DNA of 64,000 nt from Halopiger goleimassiliensis (lineage in GTDB: Archaea; Halobacteriota; Halobacteria; Halobacteriales; Natrialbaceae), in NCBI RefSeq assembly GCF_000455345.1, contig NZ_HG315690.1:1191742-1255741 (forward strand), read 5' to 3'. Below are positions 15,548 to 23,757 of this stretch, one piece after another (the stretch's first letter is position 1; each line of letters starts with the position of its first letter). The notes under the pieces are model-generated. The model did no database searches and was not told where the DNA came from. It worked only from the letters and a program-made list of their open reading frames with translations. Both the position numbers and the translations under genes were made by a program.

Positions 15548-16774
15548 CTACCGGCCCAGATCCTCGTGGGCGCTCGCGAGATGCCGCGAGGAGAGTGCGC
15601 CGAGAAGCGAGAGTTCGCCCGCCAGCGCGCCGACCGCGATGACCTCAGCGAGGGCGTCGGCGTTCGACCCTGCGGGATCGCCGCCGCCGCGCAGGCCGAG
15701 GATCTCGAGCGCCTCCGACTGGGTCGGGAGTTTCGTCCCGCCGCCGACGGTGCCGACCTCGAGGGAGGCCAGCGAAACCGACGCGTAGAGGTCGGTGGTG
15801 CCGTCGTCCCGCTCGCGCGTGTCCATCGTGGTGATCGTGTTGGCGGCCTCGACGACCTGGGCCTCGTCCTGGCCGGTCGCGAGGAACGCGGCGGCGACGA
15901 CGTTGGCCGCGTGGGCGTTGAACCCGAGCGCGCCGGCCTTGGCGCTGCCGGTCAGGTTCTTGCGGGTGTTGGCCTCGACGATGGCCTCGGGCGTGGTGTG
16001 CAGGCGCTCCTCCACGAGGTCGCCGGGGATTACTGCGTCGGCCGTGACCGAGCGCCCGCGCCCCTCGACGGCGTTGATCGCGGCGGGTTTCTTGTCCGAA
16101 CAGAGGTTGCCCGAGACCGCGACGAGGTCGGCAGGCGTCGCTTCCTCGACGAGGTCACAGGTCTCCCGGGTCGCGATCGTGACCATGTTCATCCCCATCG
16201 CGTCCTTGGTGTCGTAGACGAATCGCAGGTAGACCGAGTCGCCGACGACGTATGGATCGACCCCGAGCAACTCGCCGTGGCTGGTCGTCGACTCGGCGGC
16301 TTCGCGGAGTCGATCGACGTTTTCCTCGACCCACTCGACCGTCTCCGCGGCTTCGGCGACTCCGTCGACGCGGAAGACCGGCGCGCGGGTCATCCCGTGT
16401 TTCGTCACGCGAGCGTCGGCACCCCCGGCCGATCGGATGACGGCGAGACCGCGGTTGACCGACGCCAGCAGCGCCCCTTCGGTCGTCGCCAGCGGGAGAT
16501 AGTGTTCGCCGTCGGCTGCGCCACCGTTCACGGCGACAGGGCCGACGACGCCCATCGGCACCTGGGCCGCCCCGATCATGTTCTCGATGTTCGGATCGGC
16601 GGCCTCGGCCGGGAACGTATAGTCGCCGATCGCCTCGAGTTCCGTCTCGGTCTCGCGCTCGAGAAGCAGCCGGCGGGCCGTCGCCGCCGTCTCGGCGTCG
16701 GCGTGCTCCTCGAGTTCGTGGATGCGGAGATCACCCGTCTGCACCCGGTCGGCGAGGGATTCGGGATCGGTCAT
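15548..16774 (-). CDS. hmgA: Hydroxymethylglutaryl-CoA reductase (NADPH)
   Basis: A 408-residue class I HMG-CoA reductase. It makes mevalonate, the committed step to the isoprenoid ether lipids of archaeal membranes. Visible motifs are ENMIGAAQVPMGVVGPV, TTEGALLASVNRG (substrate Glu), DAMGMNMVTIAT (cofactor region), SGNLCSDKKPAAIN (catalytic Lys) and the C-terminal SSRHLASAHEDLG with the catalytic His. Length and motifs are complete. The enzyme is the target of mevinolin in haloarchaea. It appears monocistronic, with its promoter in 16775-16912. Confidence 0.96.
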   Translation of the reverse strand: MTDPESLADRVQTGDLRIHELEEHADAETAATARRLLLERETETELEAIGDYTFPAEAADPNIENMIGAAQVPMGVVGPVAVNGGAADGEHYLPLATTEGALLASVNRGLAVIRSAGGADARVTKHGMTRAPVFRVDGVAEAAETVEWVEENVDRLREAAESTTSHGELLGVDPYVVGDSVYLRFVYDTKDAMGMNMVTIATRETCDLVEEATPADLVAVSGNLCSDKKPAAINAVEGRGRSVTADAVIPGDLVEERLHTTPEAIVEANTRKNLTGSAKAGALGFNAHAANVVAAAFLATGQDEAQVVEAANTITTMDTRERDDGTTDLYASVSLASLEVGTVGGGTKLPTQSEALEILGLRGGGDPAGSNADALAEVIAVGALAGELSLLGALSSRHLASAHEDLGR

Positions 16775-16872
16775 GCTTCCAGGGAGACACCGACCGGTCC
16801 TAAGGATTGCTGATTCGCTCGCCCGGCACCTGCCGGCCTAGAGCCGCAGCCTCAAGAGGGCTGGCATACACA

Positions 16873-16905
16873 GGGGGAACGGCTTCCCCCCTCTCCAGAC
16901 TGGAG
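16873..16905. repeat. Two short hairpins before the small zinc-finger gene
   Basis: GGGGGAA (16873-16879) pairs with TTCCCCC (16884-16890), and CTCCA (16893-16897) with TGGAG (16901-16905) around GAC. They end eight bases before the ATG of the zinc-finger gene. They could shape the 5' leader of that transcript; the role is unknown. Confidence 0.4.
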
Positions 16906-16912
16906 TGGTGAC

Positions 16913-17095
16913 ATGGCGCGATCCGAGACGAGTCCGGCTCACGACGACGACCGCCAGTTACTGACGATTCTCGAGGGGCGTCCCTGCCCGACCTGCTCGG
17001 ACGGGGAACTCGAGCGCGGCGTCTACAAGGACAAGCGGGCCGTCGTCTGCGACAGCTGCGAGACGCCACGCGTCCAGCTCTGGACGCCCTCGTGA
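16913..17095 (+). CDS. Small zinc-finger protein (HVO_A0556-like)
   Basis: A 60-residue protein with two CxxC knuckles: GRPCPTCSDGELERG (residues ~23-37) and VVCDSCETPRVQLW (residues ~44-57). The sequence between them, YKDKRAV, is typical of the tiny haloarchaeal zinc-finger family that I remember as HVO_A0556-like. Members are thought to be zinc-stabilised single-domain proteins, with functions mostly unknown. It has a short leader with two hairpins just before the ATG. Confidence 0.8.
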   Translation: MARSETSPAHDDDRQLLTILEGRPCPTCSDGELERGVYKDKRAVVCDSCETPRVQLWTPS

Positions 17096-17111
17096 CAGCC
17101 GGCGGATCCCC

Positions 17112-17648
17112 TTAGAGTGCCGCGTCGTGTTCGCTCTCGAAGTCCCGCTGGGCGCGGTACTGCTCGACGAACTCGCCGACGTCGAACTCGAGCATCTGGG
17201 CTTCGAACTCGCTGACGGCGTCGTCGTCCTCGGCGTGGCTGATCGCGTGTTCCATCAGTTCGACGACGAGTTCGACGACGATTTCGTGGAGCCGTCGGGC
17301 GTCGAAGTCGGTGATCCAGACCATCGCGTAGCCGACCGCGCCGTCCTCCGCGGCGTCGTGGACGACGACTTTCTCGGGGAACTCCTCGAGGACGATGCCC
17401 ATGAGGTGTGGCGTGCCGAACTGCTCGAACTCGTCGTCGGTCTCGATGGTCTCCTGGAGGACGGCGACGAGGGACTCGGGGAAAAACCGAGAGGGGGGAT
17501 GTGGGTCCTGGACGACGGCGTGGGACTCGCCACAGGTACAGCGGTACTCGTAGGTTCCCAGGTCGATGTCGTGCGGGTCGAGCGACTCCCCACACGGCAA
17601 CTCGAGCCGACGATCGTCGTCGGAACCGGGCACGCGGGGCTCTGCCAT
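17112..17648 (-). CDS. Conserved haloarchaeal protein (DUF5815-like)
   Basis: A 178-residue acidic soluble protein. Near the N-terminus, LELPCGESLDPHDIDLGTYE, then RCTCGESHAV, gives a Cys-x25-Cys-x-Cys pattern that may bind metal. The rest is alpha/beta, with DAAEDGAVGYAMVWITDFDA and a C-terminal helix. It matches from memory the haloarchaeal family DUF5815. No enzymatic motif is recognised. It converges on the small zinc-finger gene. Confidence 0.75.
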   Translation of the reverse strand: MAEPRVPGSDDDRRLELPCGESLDPHDIDLGTYEYRCTCGESHAVVQDPHPPSRFFPESLVAVLQETIETDDEFEQFGTPHLMGIVLEEFPEKVVVHDAAEDGAVGYAMVWITDFDARRLHEIVVELVVELMEHAISHAEDDDAVSEFEAQMLEFDVGEFVEQYRAQRDFESEHDAAL

Positions 17649-17795
17649 CGGTCGTCGTTAGACGCGGGCGGGCATAAGGGCGACGACCCGCGGAAGCGCG
17701 GGCGGTACCCTCTCGGTGATGACGGGGAAGAGTGGAGAACGGAACGGCGAGTTCGCCGACGCAACACCTTCTGTGGCCGGCACCGTAGCACGGGT

Positions 17796-18017
17796 GTGTC
17801 CACGACGATCACCACTCCCGACGCGGACGAAGCGTGCGCGTACTGTGAATCGCGTATCTTCGAGCACGAACCGATCTGCGTACGCGATTGCACCGCCGAT
17901 TGCGGCTCGCCGACGTACTTCTGTAACTACGCGTGTCTATCGGCGTACATCGACGAGAACGACCTCTCGGCAGGGGACGCCTGTCGGTGGTCGCCCGGCG
18001 AACGTGATCGGTGCTAG
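17796..18017 (+). CDS. Small treble-clef zinc-finger protein (DUF7576-like)
   Basis: A 73-residue protein from GTG 17796. Cysteine pairs CAYC, CVRDCTADC and FCNYAC, with a His in FEHEPICVRD, suggest a treble-clef or TRASH/MYM-like zinc site. It resembles small haloarchaeal proteins annotated DUF7576, from memory. The frame runs open far upstream, but only this part has protein-like composition and the GTG directly precedes it. It converges on the DUF7124-like gene. Confidence 0.7.
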   Translation: MSTTITTPDADEACAYCESRIFEHEPICVRDCTADCGSPTYFCNYACLSAYIDENDLSAGDACRWSPGERDRC

Positions 18018-18103
18018 AAGTCGCATCGGCACGGTCGAACGAGAGAGCGGATATTCGCCGGATCGTCGTCGCGCGAGCCGATCGAAACGCCCACCGAAAC
18101 GAG

Positions 18104-18514
18104 CTACGGCCAGTCGTCGCGGACGGCTTCGGCGTCGTCTTCTTCCTCCTCGGGGTCCGCGGCGATGACCCAGTCAGCCGCTTCGGCGGCCTCCTCGACG
18201 TCGAGGTACTCCCAGTCGACTTCGTCCGCGAGTTCCTCGTCCTCGTCGCTGGCACCGATATAGACGTAGCGTTCGGTCTCGAACTGGTCTTTGACGCCCT
18301 CGAGACTCTCTGCCTTGCCGCGGGGGCCGGAGAAGAAGTCCTGCCGGATGCGATTCTTCCGGGTGAAGTTCGTCACGACGTAGGTCGGCTTCTCGGAGAC
18401 CACCCCGATGTACTCCGTCCAGCCGCGGGCGTCCTCGAAGACGCGTTCGGGCGAGGCGAGTTCCTTCAGCGCCTCGAGTTCGAACGCGAGAGTCATGTCA
18501 GTGTCGCCGTTCAT
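18104..18514 (-). CDS. Conserved haloarchaeal protein (DUF7124-like)
   Basis: A 136-residue acidic soluble protein. The start LAFELEALKELASPERVFED and the central YVVTNFTRKNRIRQDFFSGP are protein-like and, from memory, conserved in haloarchaea (DUF7124-type). A second in-frame ATG at 18496 would give MTLAFELEAL and is an equally good start. The C-terminus is a run of acidic residues. No catalytic motif is recognised. Confidence 0.72.
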   Translation of the reverse strand: MNGDTDMTLAFELEALKELASPERVFEDARGWTEYIGVVSEKPTYVVTNFTRKNRIRQDFFSGPRGKAESLEGVKDQFETERYVYIGASDEDEELADEVDWEYLDVEEAAEAADWVIAADPEEEEDDAEAVRDDWP

Positions 18515-18575
18515 ACCGGATCGAACGACCCCGCCGGGGAAAACCGCTTCGATACGGCGAACAGTCCCTGCCGTC

Positions 18576-18812
18576 TCAGACGCGCTCGACGCGGTAGTAG
18601 TCGGTGAATACGATCACTTCGCCCGCCTCGAGCGGCGACTCGTCGGCCGGGATCGACGCGTCCGAATCGGCCAATCCGAGCAGCAACTCGAGTTCGGCCG
18701 GCTCGAGTTGATCGACGTGGCGGACGCTCGCCGACGGGTCGACGCTCTCGACGCGGCGGAGGGCGTGTGCTCGGCGGACTGGCTCCTGGTGGGACTGCTC
18801 GCTCAGTGCCAT
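18576..18812 (-). CDS. Small acidic haloarchaeal protein, unknown function
   Basis: A 78-residue protein starting at ATG 18812 (MALSEQSHQEPVRRA) and ending VIVFTDYYRVERV. The end looks like a beta-rich segment. A TTTAAG box on the minus strand lies ~30 nt upstream of this ATG, so the transcript is probably leaderless. That supports this start over one eight codons earlier. The family is not recognised. Confidence 0.65.
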   Translation of the reverse strand: MALSEQSHQEPVRRAHALRRVESVDPSASVRHVDQLEPAELELLLGLADSDASIPADESPLEAGEVIVFTDYYRVERV

Positions 18813-18987
18813 GTGTATTGATACCAAACACCACAATTGGACTTAAACGTTGCGTCCACCCACGTCGATATTCACGACAGCCACTCGTCTCCGATCGAAC
18901 GGGAACGAGCCGACGGCCCGCCCCTCCGGCGATCGCTCGCGCTGGGACGAGGCGTCACATTGATACGAAACCGCTCCCTCCCTCGAA

Positions 18988-19998
18988 ATGAGTATGCCGC
19001 CTGCACCTGCACCGTCCGGGAACGGTCTCTTCGTCGGCCTCGAGTCGATGCCCGCGACGATCACGTCGCTGCTGAACTCGCCGTTCACGGACGCCCTCGC
19101 GTGGGTGGCTATCGCCGGCTTCCTCGTCGCCGTCGTCCTCCAGTGGCAGAACGTCCGCGACGGCGCTCGCTATCTCGCCGCCGGGTCGTGGGTCGTCTTC
19201 GGGCTCTTCTGGCTGACGATGGTGCCGTACTTCTACTACGACGCCCAGAGTCCCCTCGAGACGGTGCTCGCGCTGGCGGCGTTACCGCTGTGTGTCTACA
19301 CCGGCTACCTGCTCTACGCCGGCCGAGAGTCGCTTCTGCTCCTCTCGAAGGCCGTCGCGATCATGGGCCTGATCTACCTCCCCGCGGAACTGATCCCGGT
19401 CGTCCAGCGGTGGTTGATCGAAACCACCGCCGTACAGACCCACTACGGGATGGAACTGCTCGGCTACAGTCCCGGCATCGAGGAGGGGAGCAACGGCTAC
19501 TACAGCCGCTTCGCGTTCGACCCCGAGGAGACGGTGACCGGCCGAACGACCCACATCGTCCTCGCCTGCACCGGCATCGGTAGCATGGCCATCTTCGGCG
19601 GCCTCACCGCCGCCGTGAAAGCACCGCTTCGGCGGAAAGCGGTCGCGTTCGTCGCCTCCATCGGAATCATCTGGTTCCTCAACCTGATCCGGAACGTGTT
19701 CATCTCGCTATCTTCGCCGTACGGCTGGTTCCAGTTCGACTGGCTCGTCTCCCTCATGACGACCTACCTCGGCTCCCAACCCGATCGCGTCTCCTACCTC
19801 GTCGCCCACAACTACGTCGCCCAGCCCCTCTCGGTGGTCGCGCTCGTCGCCATCACCTACTTCGTCGTCAAGATCCTCCCGGAGGTGCTCGAGCCGCTCG
19901 AGGACGTCCTCTTCGTCTTCACCGGCAACGAGTACGATCTCTTCGAGGCGCTGGGCTACGAAGACGCTCGACCCGGGACAGCCGACTCCGAGCAGTGA
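18988..19998 (+). CDS. artA: Archaeosortase A
   Basis: A 336-residue polytopic membrane transpeptidase of the exosortase/archaeosortase family. It cleaves PGF-CTERM tails and attaches surface proteins such as the S-layer glycoprotein to lipid. The catalytic Cys is in VLACTGIGSM (C194) and the conserved Arg in LNLIRNVFIS (R235). The 41-residue spacing between them is the same as I recall between the known catalytic Cys and Arg of the Haloferax enzyme. A third conserved position falls in RVSYLVAHN (R267 or H274). It overlaps the next gene by 4 nt (GTGA). No PGF-CTERM substrate is encoded in the window. Confidence 0.92.
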   Translation: MSMPPAPAPSGNGLFVGLESMPATITSLLNSPFTDALAWVAIAGFLVAVVLQWQNVRDGARYLAAGSWVVFGLFWLTMVPYFYYDAQSPLETVLALAALPLCVYTGYLLYAGRESLLLLSKAVAIMGLIYLPAELIPVVQRWLIETTAVQTHYGMELLGYSPGIEEGSNGYYSRFAFDPEETVTGRTTHIVLACTGIGSMAIFGGLTAAVKAPLRRKAVAFVASIGIIWFLNLIRNVFISLSSPYGWFQFDWLVSLMTTYLGSQPDRVSYLVAHNYVAQPLSVVALVAITYFVVKILPEVLEPLEDVLFVFTGNEYDLFEALGYEDARPGTADSEQ

Positions 19999-20705
19999 GC
20001 CCCGACATCTCCCTTCCCGTCTCCCTCGCCGGTCGCAGCGCCGTCGTCCCGGACGCAGACGCGCTCGTCCTCGCCGACGTTCACCTCGGGCGCGCCGCCG
20101 CTTCGAGCGTCGACGCTCCGCTCCCGGACGGGACGGACGTGTTGGACCGGCTCGAGGAACTCCTCGATCGCACCGCGCCGGAGACGGTCGTCGTCGCCGG
20201 CGACCTGTTACACTCGTTCGACCGCCTGCCCCGGGGCGTCGAACGCGACCTCGCGGCCCTCGAGTCCGCCGTGGCCGACGCCGACGCGTCGCTGGTCGTC
20301 ACGCCCGGCAACCACGACACGATGCTCGAGTCGGTCTTCGACGGGACGACGGCAACGGAGTACCGACTCGCCGACGGCGAGACCGTCGTCTGTCACGGCC
20401 ACGAACGGCCGTCCGAAGACGCCGCGCTCTACGTGATCGGTCACGATCACCCCGCCATCTCCATCGAGGGGCGGAAACGACCCTGTTTCCTCTACGGCCC
20501 CGACGCCTACGACGGCGCTGACGTGTTCGTGCTGCCGGCGTTCACCCGGCTCGCGCCGGGGTCGACGGTCAACGGCATGTCCGCGAGCGACTTCCAGTCG
20601 CCGCTGGTCCGCGACGCCGGCCGCTTCCACCCCGGCGTGTGGGACGCCGACCAGGCGGAGGCGCTGTGGTTTCCGCCGCTCGAGGAGTGTCGGCACCTGC
20701 TCTGA
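19995..20705 (+). CDS. Metallophosphoesterase (COG1407-like)
   Basis: A 236-residue calcineurin-like phosphoesterase. The metal motifs are in order: LVLADVHLGRA (DxH), VVVAGDLLHSFDR (GDxxH type), VVTPGNHDTML (GNHD), VVCHGHERP and VIGHDHPAI (GHxH). These enzymes hydrolyse phosphodiesters or monoesters with two metal ions. It begins at GTG 19995, overlapping the artA stop by 4 nt, so it is translationally coupled to archaeosortase. The coupling is notable but the substrate is unknown. Confidence 0.88.
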   Translation: MSPDISLPVSLAGRSAVVPDADALVLADVHLGRAAASSVDAPLPDGTDVLDRLEELLDRTAPETVVVAGDLLHSFDRLPRGVERDLAALESAVADADASLVVTPGNHDTMLESVFDGTTATEYRLADGETVVCHGHERPSEDAALYVIGHDHPAISIEGRKRPCFLYGPDAYDGADVFVLPAFTRLAPGSTVNGMSASDFQSPLVRDAGRFHPGVWDADQAEALWFPPLEECRHLL

Positions 20706-20777
20706 GACGGCCGATCGTCGGGGGCTAGCTGGCTAGAGTCGGTCGTTTTCACGTTCGACGTGTCACTGTGGGACGAT

Positions 20778-21140
20778 ATGGGATCCAAGCGCGACTCGAG
20801 TCGACGTCGGTTTCCCGGGGCGGAGACGATCCGGGCGTCAGGCCTCTCGCTCGATACCGGCTACTCGCTGCTGGCGGACGAGACCCGCAGACGCGTCCTG
20901 GAGGTACTGGACGAGGGGGACCGGACCACGGTCGCGGGTCTGGCCGAACGGCTCGAAGCCGACGGTGCCCCCGGCCTCGACGCCAGGCGGGCGTCGACGG
21001 CTCTGGTCCACGTCCACCTCCCGAAACTCGGCGACGCGGGCGTGATCGAGTACGACGACCAGACCGGCGAAGTCGCGCTCTCGAACACCGGCCGTCGACT
21101 GCTGCGGCCGGGAGACGGGCGTACGGCGGGTACAGCCTGA
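20778..21140 (+). CDS. Winged-helix DNA-binding protein (DUF7344-like)
   Basis: A 120-residue protein. Residues ~30-105 form a winged helix: SLLADETRRRVLEVLDEGDR, then VHVHLPKLGDAGVIEYDDQT. This is typical of haloarchaeal ArsR-like domains annotated DUF7344. The basic N-terminus (KRDSSRRRFPG) is unusual. I favour the ATG at 20778; a GTG at 20760 would add six residues. It is probably a transcriptional regulator with unknown target. It converges on the FAD oxidoreductase gene. Confidence 0.72.
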   Translation: MGSKRDSSRRRFPGAETIRASGLSLDTGYSLLADETRRRVLEVLDEGDRTTVAGLAERLEADGAPGLDARRASTALVHVHLPKLGDAGVIEYDDQTGEVALSNTGRRLLRPGDGRTAGTA

Positions 21141-21151
21141 ATCGAGCCCGG

Positions 21152-22558
21152 TTACGTCCCGGCCGTCGAGCCCGCCGAGCGGTCCTCGATCACGGCCCGC
21201 GCCGCCTGCCGTCCGCTCTCCATCGCCCCCTGGATCGACGACCAGCGGGTGACCTCCCCGGCCAGATAGACGGGTCCGTCGGGGTCGCGAACGTCCGGCA
21301 GATCGTCGTGGATCCCCGGCGGCTGGGCGAACTGCGCGAACGGAATCCGATCGGTGTGCAGGTGCTCGAGCGCGTCGAAGCGCCGCTCCGGGTACCACGA
21401 CTCGAGCGTTCGGCGAGTGCGCTCGGCGAGGGTCGCGTCGTCGGCGTCGACGACGGTCGGTTCGGCCGTCGAATCCACGGCGTTCCCGGTGCCGACCGCC
21501 TCCGAGTCCGACGCGTCTCCGTTCTTGCTCGAGTCCGTCGATTCGCCTCTGGCCTCGAGGTAGACCGCGCCGAGCAGCGTCTCATCGTCCGGCGCGTACT
21601 CCGGCGCGACCTCGCCGTGCGGGACGACGTGATTCGGTTCGCGGCCGGCCGCCACGGCGTCGCCGTCGGCGTTCAACAACAGCCGTTTCCCCGTCTCGGG
21701 GGCCACACTCTCGGGAAGCCGGTAGTACTGGGTCACGCAGCCACGGCCGGCGGTCGGAATCCCGTCGACGCCGGTCAACCGGCGGGCCGTCGGCGGATCG
21801 GTCGCGACCACGACCGCGTTGACCTCGCTCGTCCCGTCCGCGGTCGTCACCGTAGCGCCGTCACCCTCGCTCGAGACCGACTCGACCGCGACGCCCGTCT
21901 CGAGGTCGCCACCTGCCTCGCGCACCCGATCGGCGAGTTGCGCCGGAACGGCGGCCATCCCCGCGGCCGGGACCGCAGTCGAACCGGTCGCGAGGGCCCG
22001 GAACGTGTACTCGAAGACGTGGCTCGAGGTCGACAGCGACCGATCGAGCGTGATGCCGCCGTAGAATGGAGCGAGGAACCGATCGACGAACCGATCGGAG
22101 AACCCTCGGTCGGCCAGGAACGACGCGATCGATTCGTCGGACCCCTCGAAGATCGTTTCTGGATCGGAACGACCCACCGCTAGCCGGAGCCGAGCGACGC
22201 GAAGCGCGTCCCCGACCGAGACGTTCGGGTTGGTCAGCGTCGCCGGCAGCGCCTGCGGGTCCCGAAGCGGATCCGCGAGCGTCGACCGGTGGTTCTCTGC
22301 CGCGACGATCGCTCCCGGCGCGAACCGCCGGAGGTCGAGCGCCTCGAGGTCGAGTTCCCGCTGTACTGCGGGGTAGGCCGTAAACAGGACCTGAAACCCG
22401 CGATCCAGCCGGAACCCCTGGCGCTCGCGGCTGCGGACCCGTCCGCCGACCGACTCGCGCCGTTCGAGCACCGTCACGTCGGTGCCGCCGGCGGCGAGGT
22501 GACGAGCCGCGACCAGGCCAGCCAGGCCGGCACCGACGACGATCACGCGCGTCGACAT
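21152..22558 (-). CDS. FAD-dependent oxidoreductase, protoporphyrinogen oxidase / carotenoid desaturase-like
   Basis: A 468-residue flavoprotein. The Rossmann FAD motif VIVVGAGLAGLVAARHLAAG is at residues 4-23, followed by VLERRESVGGRVRS, and a C-terminal FAD segment PVYLAGEVTRWSSIQGAMES closes the fold. This is the amine-oxidase/phytoene-desaturase superfamily; a carotenoid or porphyrin substrate is possible but not proven. A low-complexity insert (about residues 337-365, rich in S, D, T and A) interrupts the C-terminal half. I chose the ATG at 22558 because the Rossmann motif starts immediately. It is divergent from the GMC operon. Confidence 0.82.
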   Translation of the reverse strand: MSTRVIVVGAGLAGLVAARHLAAGGTDVTVLERRESVGGRVRSRERQGFRLDRGFQVLFTAYPAVQRELDLEALDLRRFAPGAIVAAENHRSTLADPLRDPQALPATLTNPNVSVGDALRVARLRLAVGRSDPETIFEGSDESIASFLADRGFSDRFVDRFLAPFYGGITLDRSLSTSSHVFEYTFRALATGSTAVPAAGMAAVPAQLADRVREAGGDLETGVAVESVSSEGDGATVTTADGTSEVNAVVVATDPPTARRLTGVDGIPTAGRGCVTQYYRLPESVAPETGKRLLLNADGDAVAAGREPNHVVPHGEVAPEYAPDDETLLGAVYLEARGESTDSSKNGDASDSEAVGTGNAVDSTAEPTVVDADDATLAERTRRTLESWYPERRFDALEHLHTDRIPFAQFAQPPGIHDDLPDVRDPDGPVYLAGEVTRWSSIQGAMESGRQAARAVIEDRSAGSTAGT

Positions 22559-22671
22559 ACCCGACCGTTGGACAGTCGAGGGGAAAACGGTGGAGCCAAA
22601 CGGCGTCTGCGCTGTCGCCGTCGCCTGCAGGCCCACGGACTAACTCGAGCTTCGGTGTCGATGCCCCTCGT

Positions 22672-23757
22672 ATGAGAGACGGTGACAACCCGAAGCGGGA
22701 CTTCACGCGCGACGTCTCCCGGCGGCGGATGATGCGACTCGGCGGCGGGCTGGCGGTGTTCGGCATCGCCGCACCGGCGGAGGGCAGTTTCGACGCCGCG
22801 GACTTCGACGTCGCGTCGGTACAGGAACTCGAGGAGGTCGAGGTCGAAGAGCAGGGGCTGGAGTACTTCACCATCCAGCAGGCGCGGGTGGTCCACGACC
22901 TGACGGCGCGGATCTACCCGTCCGACGAGAACGGGCCCGGTGCGCCGGAGGCCGGCGTCGTCTACTTCATCGACGGGCAACTGAACTCGGCGTGGGGCCG
23001 CGGCGAGCGCTGGTACATGCAGGGGCCGTTCGCGGGCGAGAACCCGACTGACCCGTTCGAGGACGACCCCGAGGAGCCGGAGGACATCGCGTCGGACGTC
23101 GAGGTGCCCTGGGCGGAGGCGAACCCGTCCGAGACGCAGGGCTGGCAGTATCCGCTCGCGCCAAACGAGGCCTACGACCGCGGCATTTACGCCATCGAGC
23201 AACACGTGCAGGCGGAGTACGACGAGGACTCGTTCGCCGACCTGGACGCCGACCAGCAGGAGGAGATCGTCGCCGCGCTCGAGGACGACGACGTCCCGGC
23301 GTTCGAGGACGTCCGGATGGACGCCCACGGCTTCTTCCTCCTGGTCAGGCAGAACACCCTCGAGGGCATGTTCTCCGATCCGATGTACGGCGGCAACCGG
23401 GAGATGATCGGCTGGCGGCTGAAGGGGTTCCCCGGGACCCCCGGCGCGCTGGGCAGCTACCGGCAGTTGATCGAGGACGAGGAGGACCTCGAGTACATCG
23501 AACTCGAGGAGGGCGACTACCGGAAGCTGGCCGACGACGTCGCGTCGCTCGGGATCGACGACGACAACCCGGAGCCAGCCGGCGACCACGGCGAGGGCCA
23601 CCCCCACGTCCACGACGCCGCGGAGGCGGACTACCCGAACGTCGTCGACGAGGACGCCGCTCGCGGCGCGACCGACCGCGAGATCGAGCCGCTGCGCCAC
23701 GATGGCGACGAGAGCGGCGATCCGAACGCGGCCGCGGACGACGGAGGTGACGAGTGA
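22672..23757 (+). CDS. Gluconate 2-dehydrogenase subunit 3 family protein (Tat-exported small subunit)
   Basis: A 361-residue small-subunit partner of a GMC dehydrogenase. A Tat signal, VSRRRMMRLGGGLAVFGIAA, lies at residues ~15-35. The body contains FFTIQQ-like YFTIQQARVVHDLTARIYPS and a helical core typical of the gluconate dehydrogenase gamma subunit. The C-terminal ~60 residues are acidic and His-rich. It is longer than usual for the family. It overlaps the GMC gene by one base (TGATG), so the two subunits are made together. As the only subunit with a signal it probably carries the folded pair across the membrane. Confidence 0.85.
   Translation: MRDGDNPKRDFTRDVSRRRMMRLGGGLAVFGIAAPAEGSFDAADFDVASVQELEEVEVEEQGLEYFTIQQARVVHDLTARIYPSDENGPGAPEAGVVYFIDGQLNSAWGRGERWYMQGPFAGENPTDPFEDDPEEPEDIASDVEVPWAEANPSETQGWQYPLAPNEAYDRGIYAIEQHVQAEYDEDSFADLDADQQEEIVAALEDDDVPAFEDVRMDAHGFFLLVRQNTLEGMFSDPMYGGNREMIGWRLKGFPGTPGALGSYRQLIEDEEDLEYIELEEGDYRKLADDVASLGIDDDNPEPAGDHGEGHPHVHDAAEADYPNVVDEDAARGATDREIEPLRHDGDESGDPNAAADDGGDE

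Noticed and set aside
16800-16912. Terminator of hmgA in the hairpins before the zinc-finger gene
   Set aside because: hmgA runs the other way and ends at 15548, so this is its upstream side; the hairpins can only belong to the zinc-finger leader or to promoter DNA.
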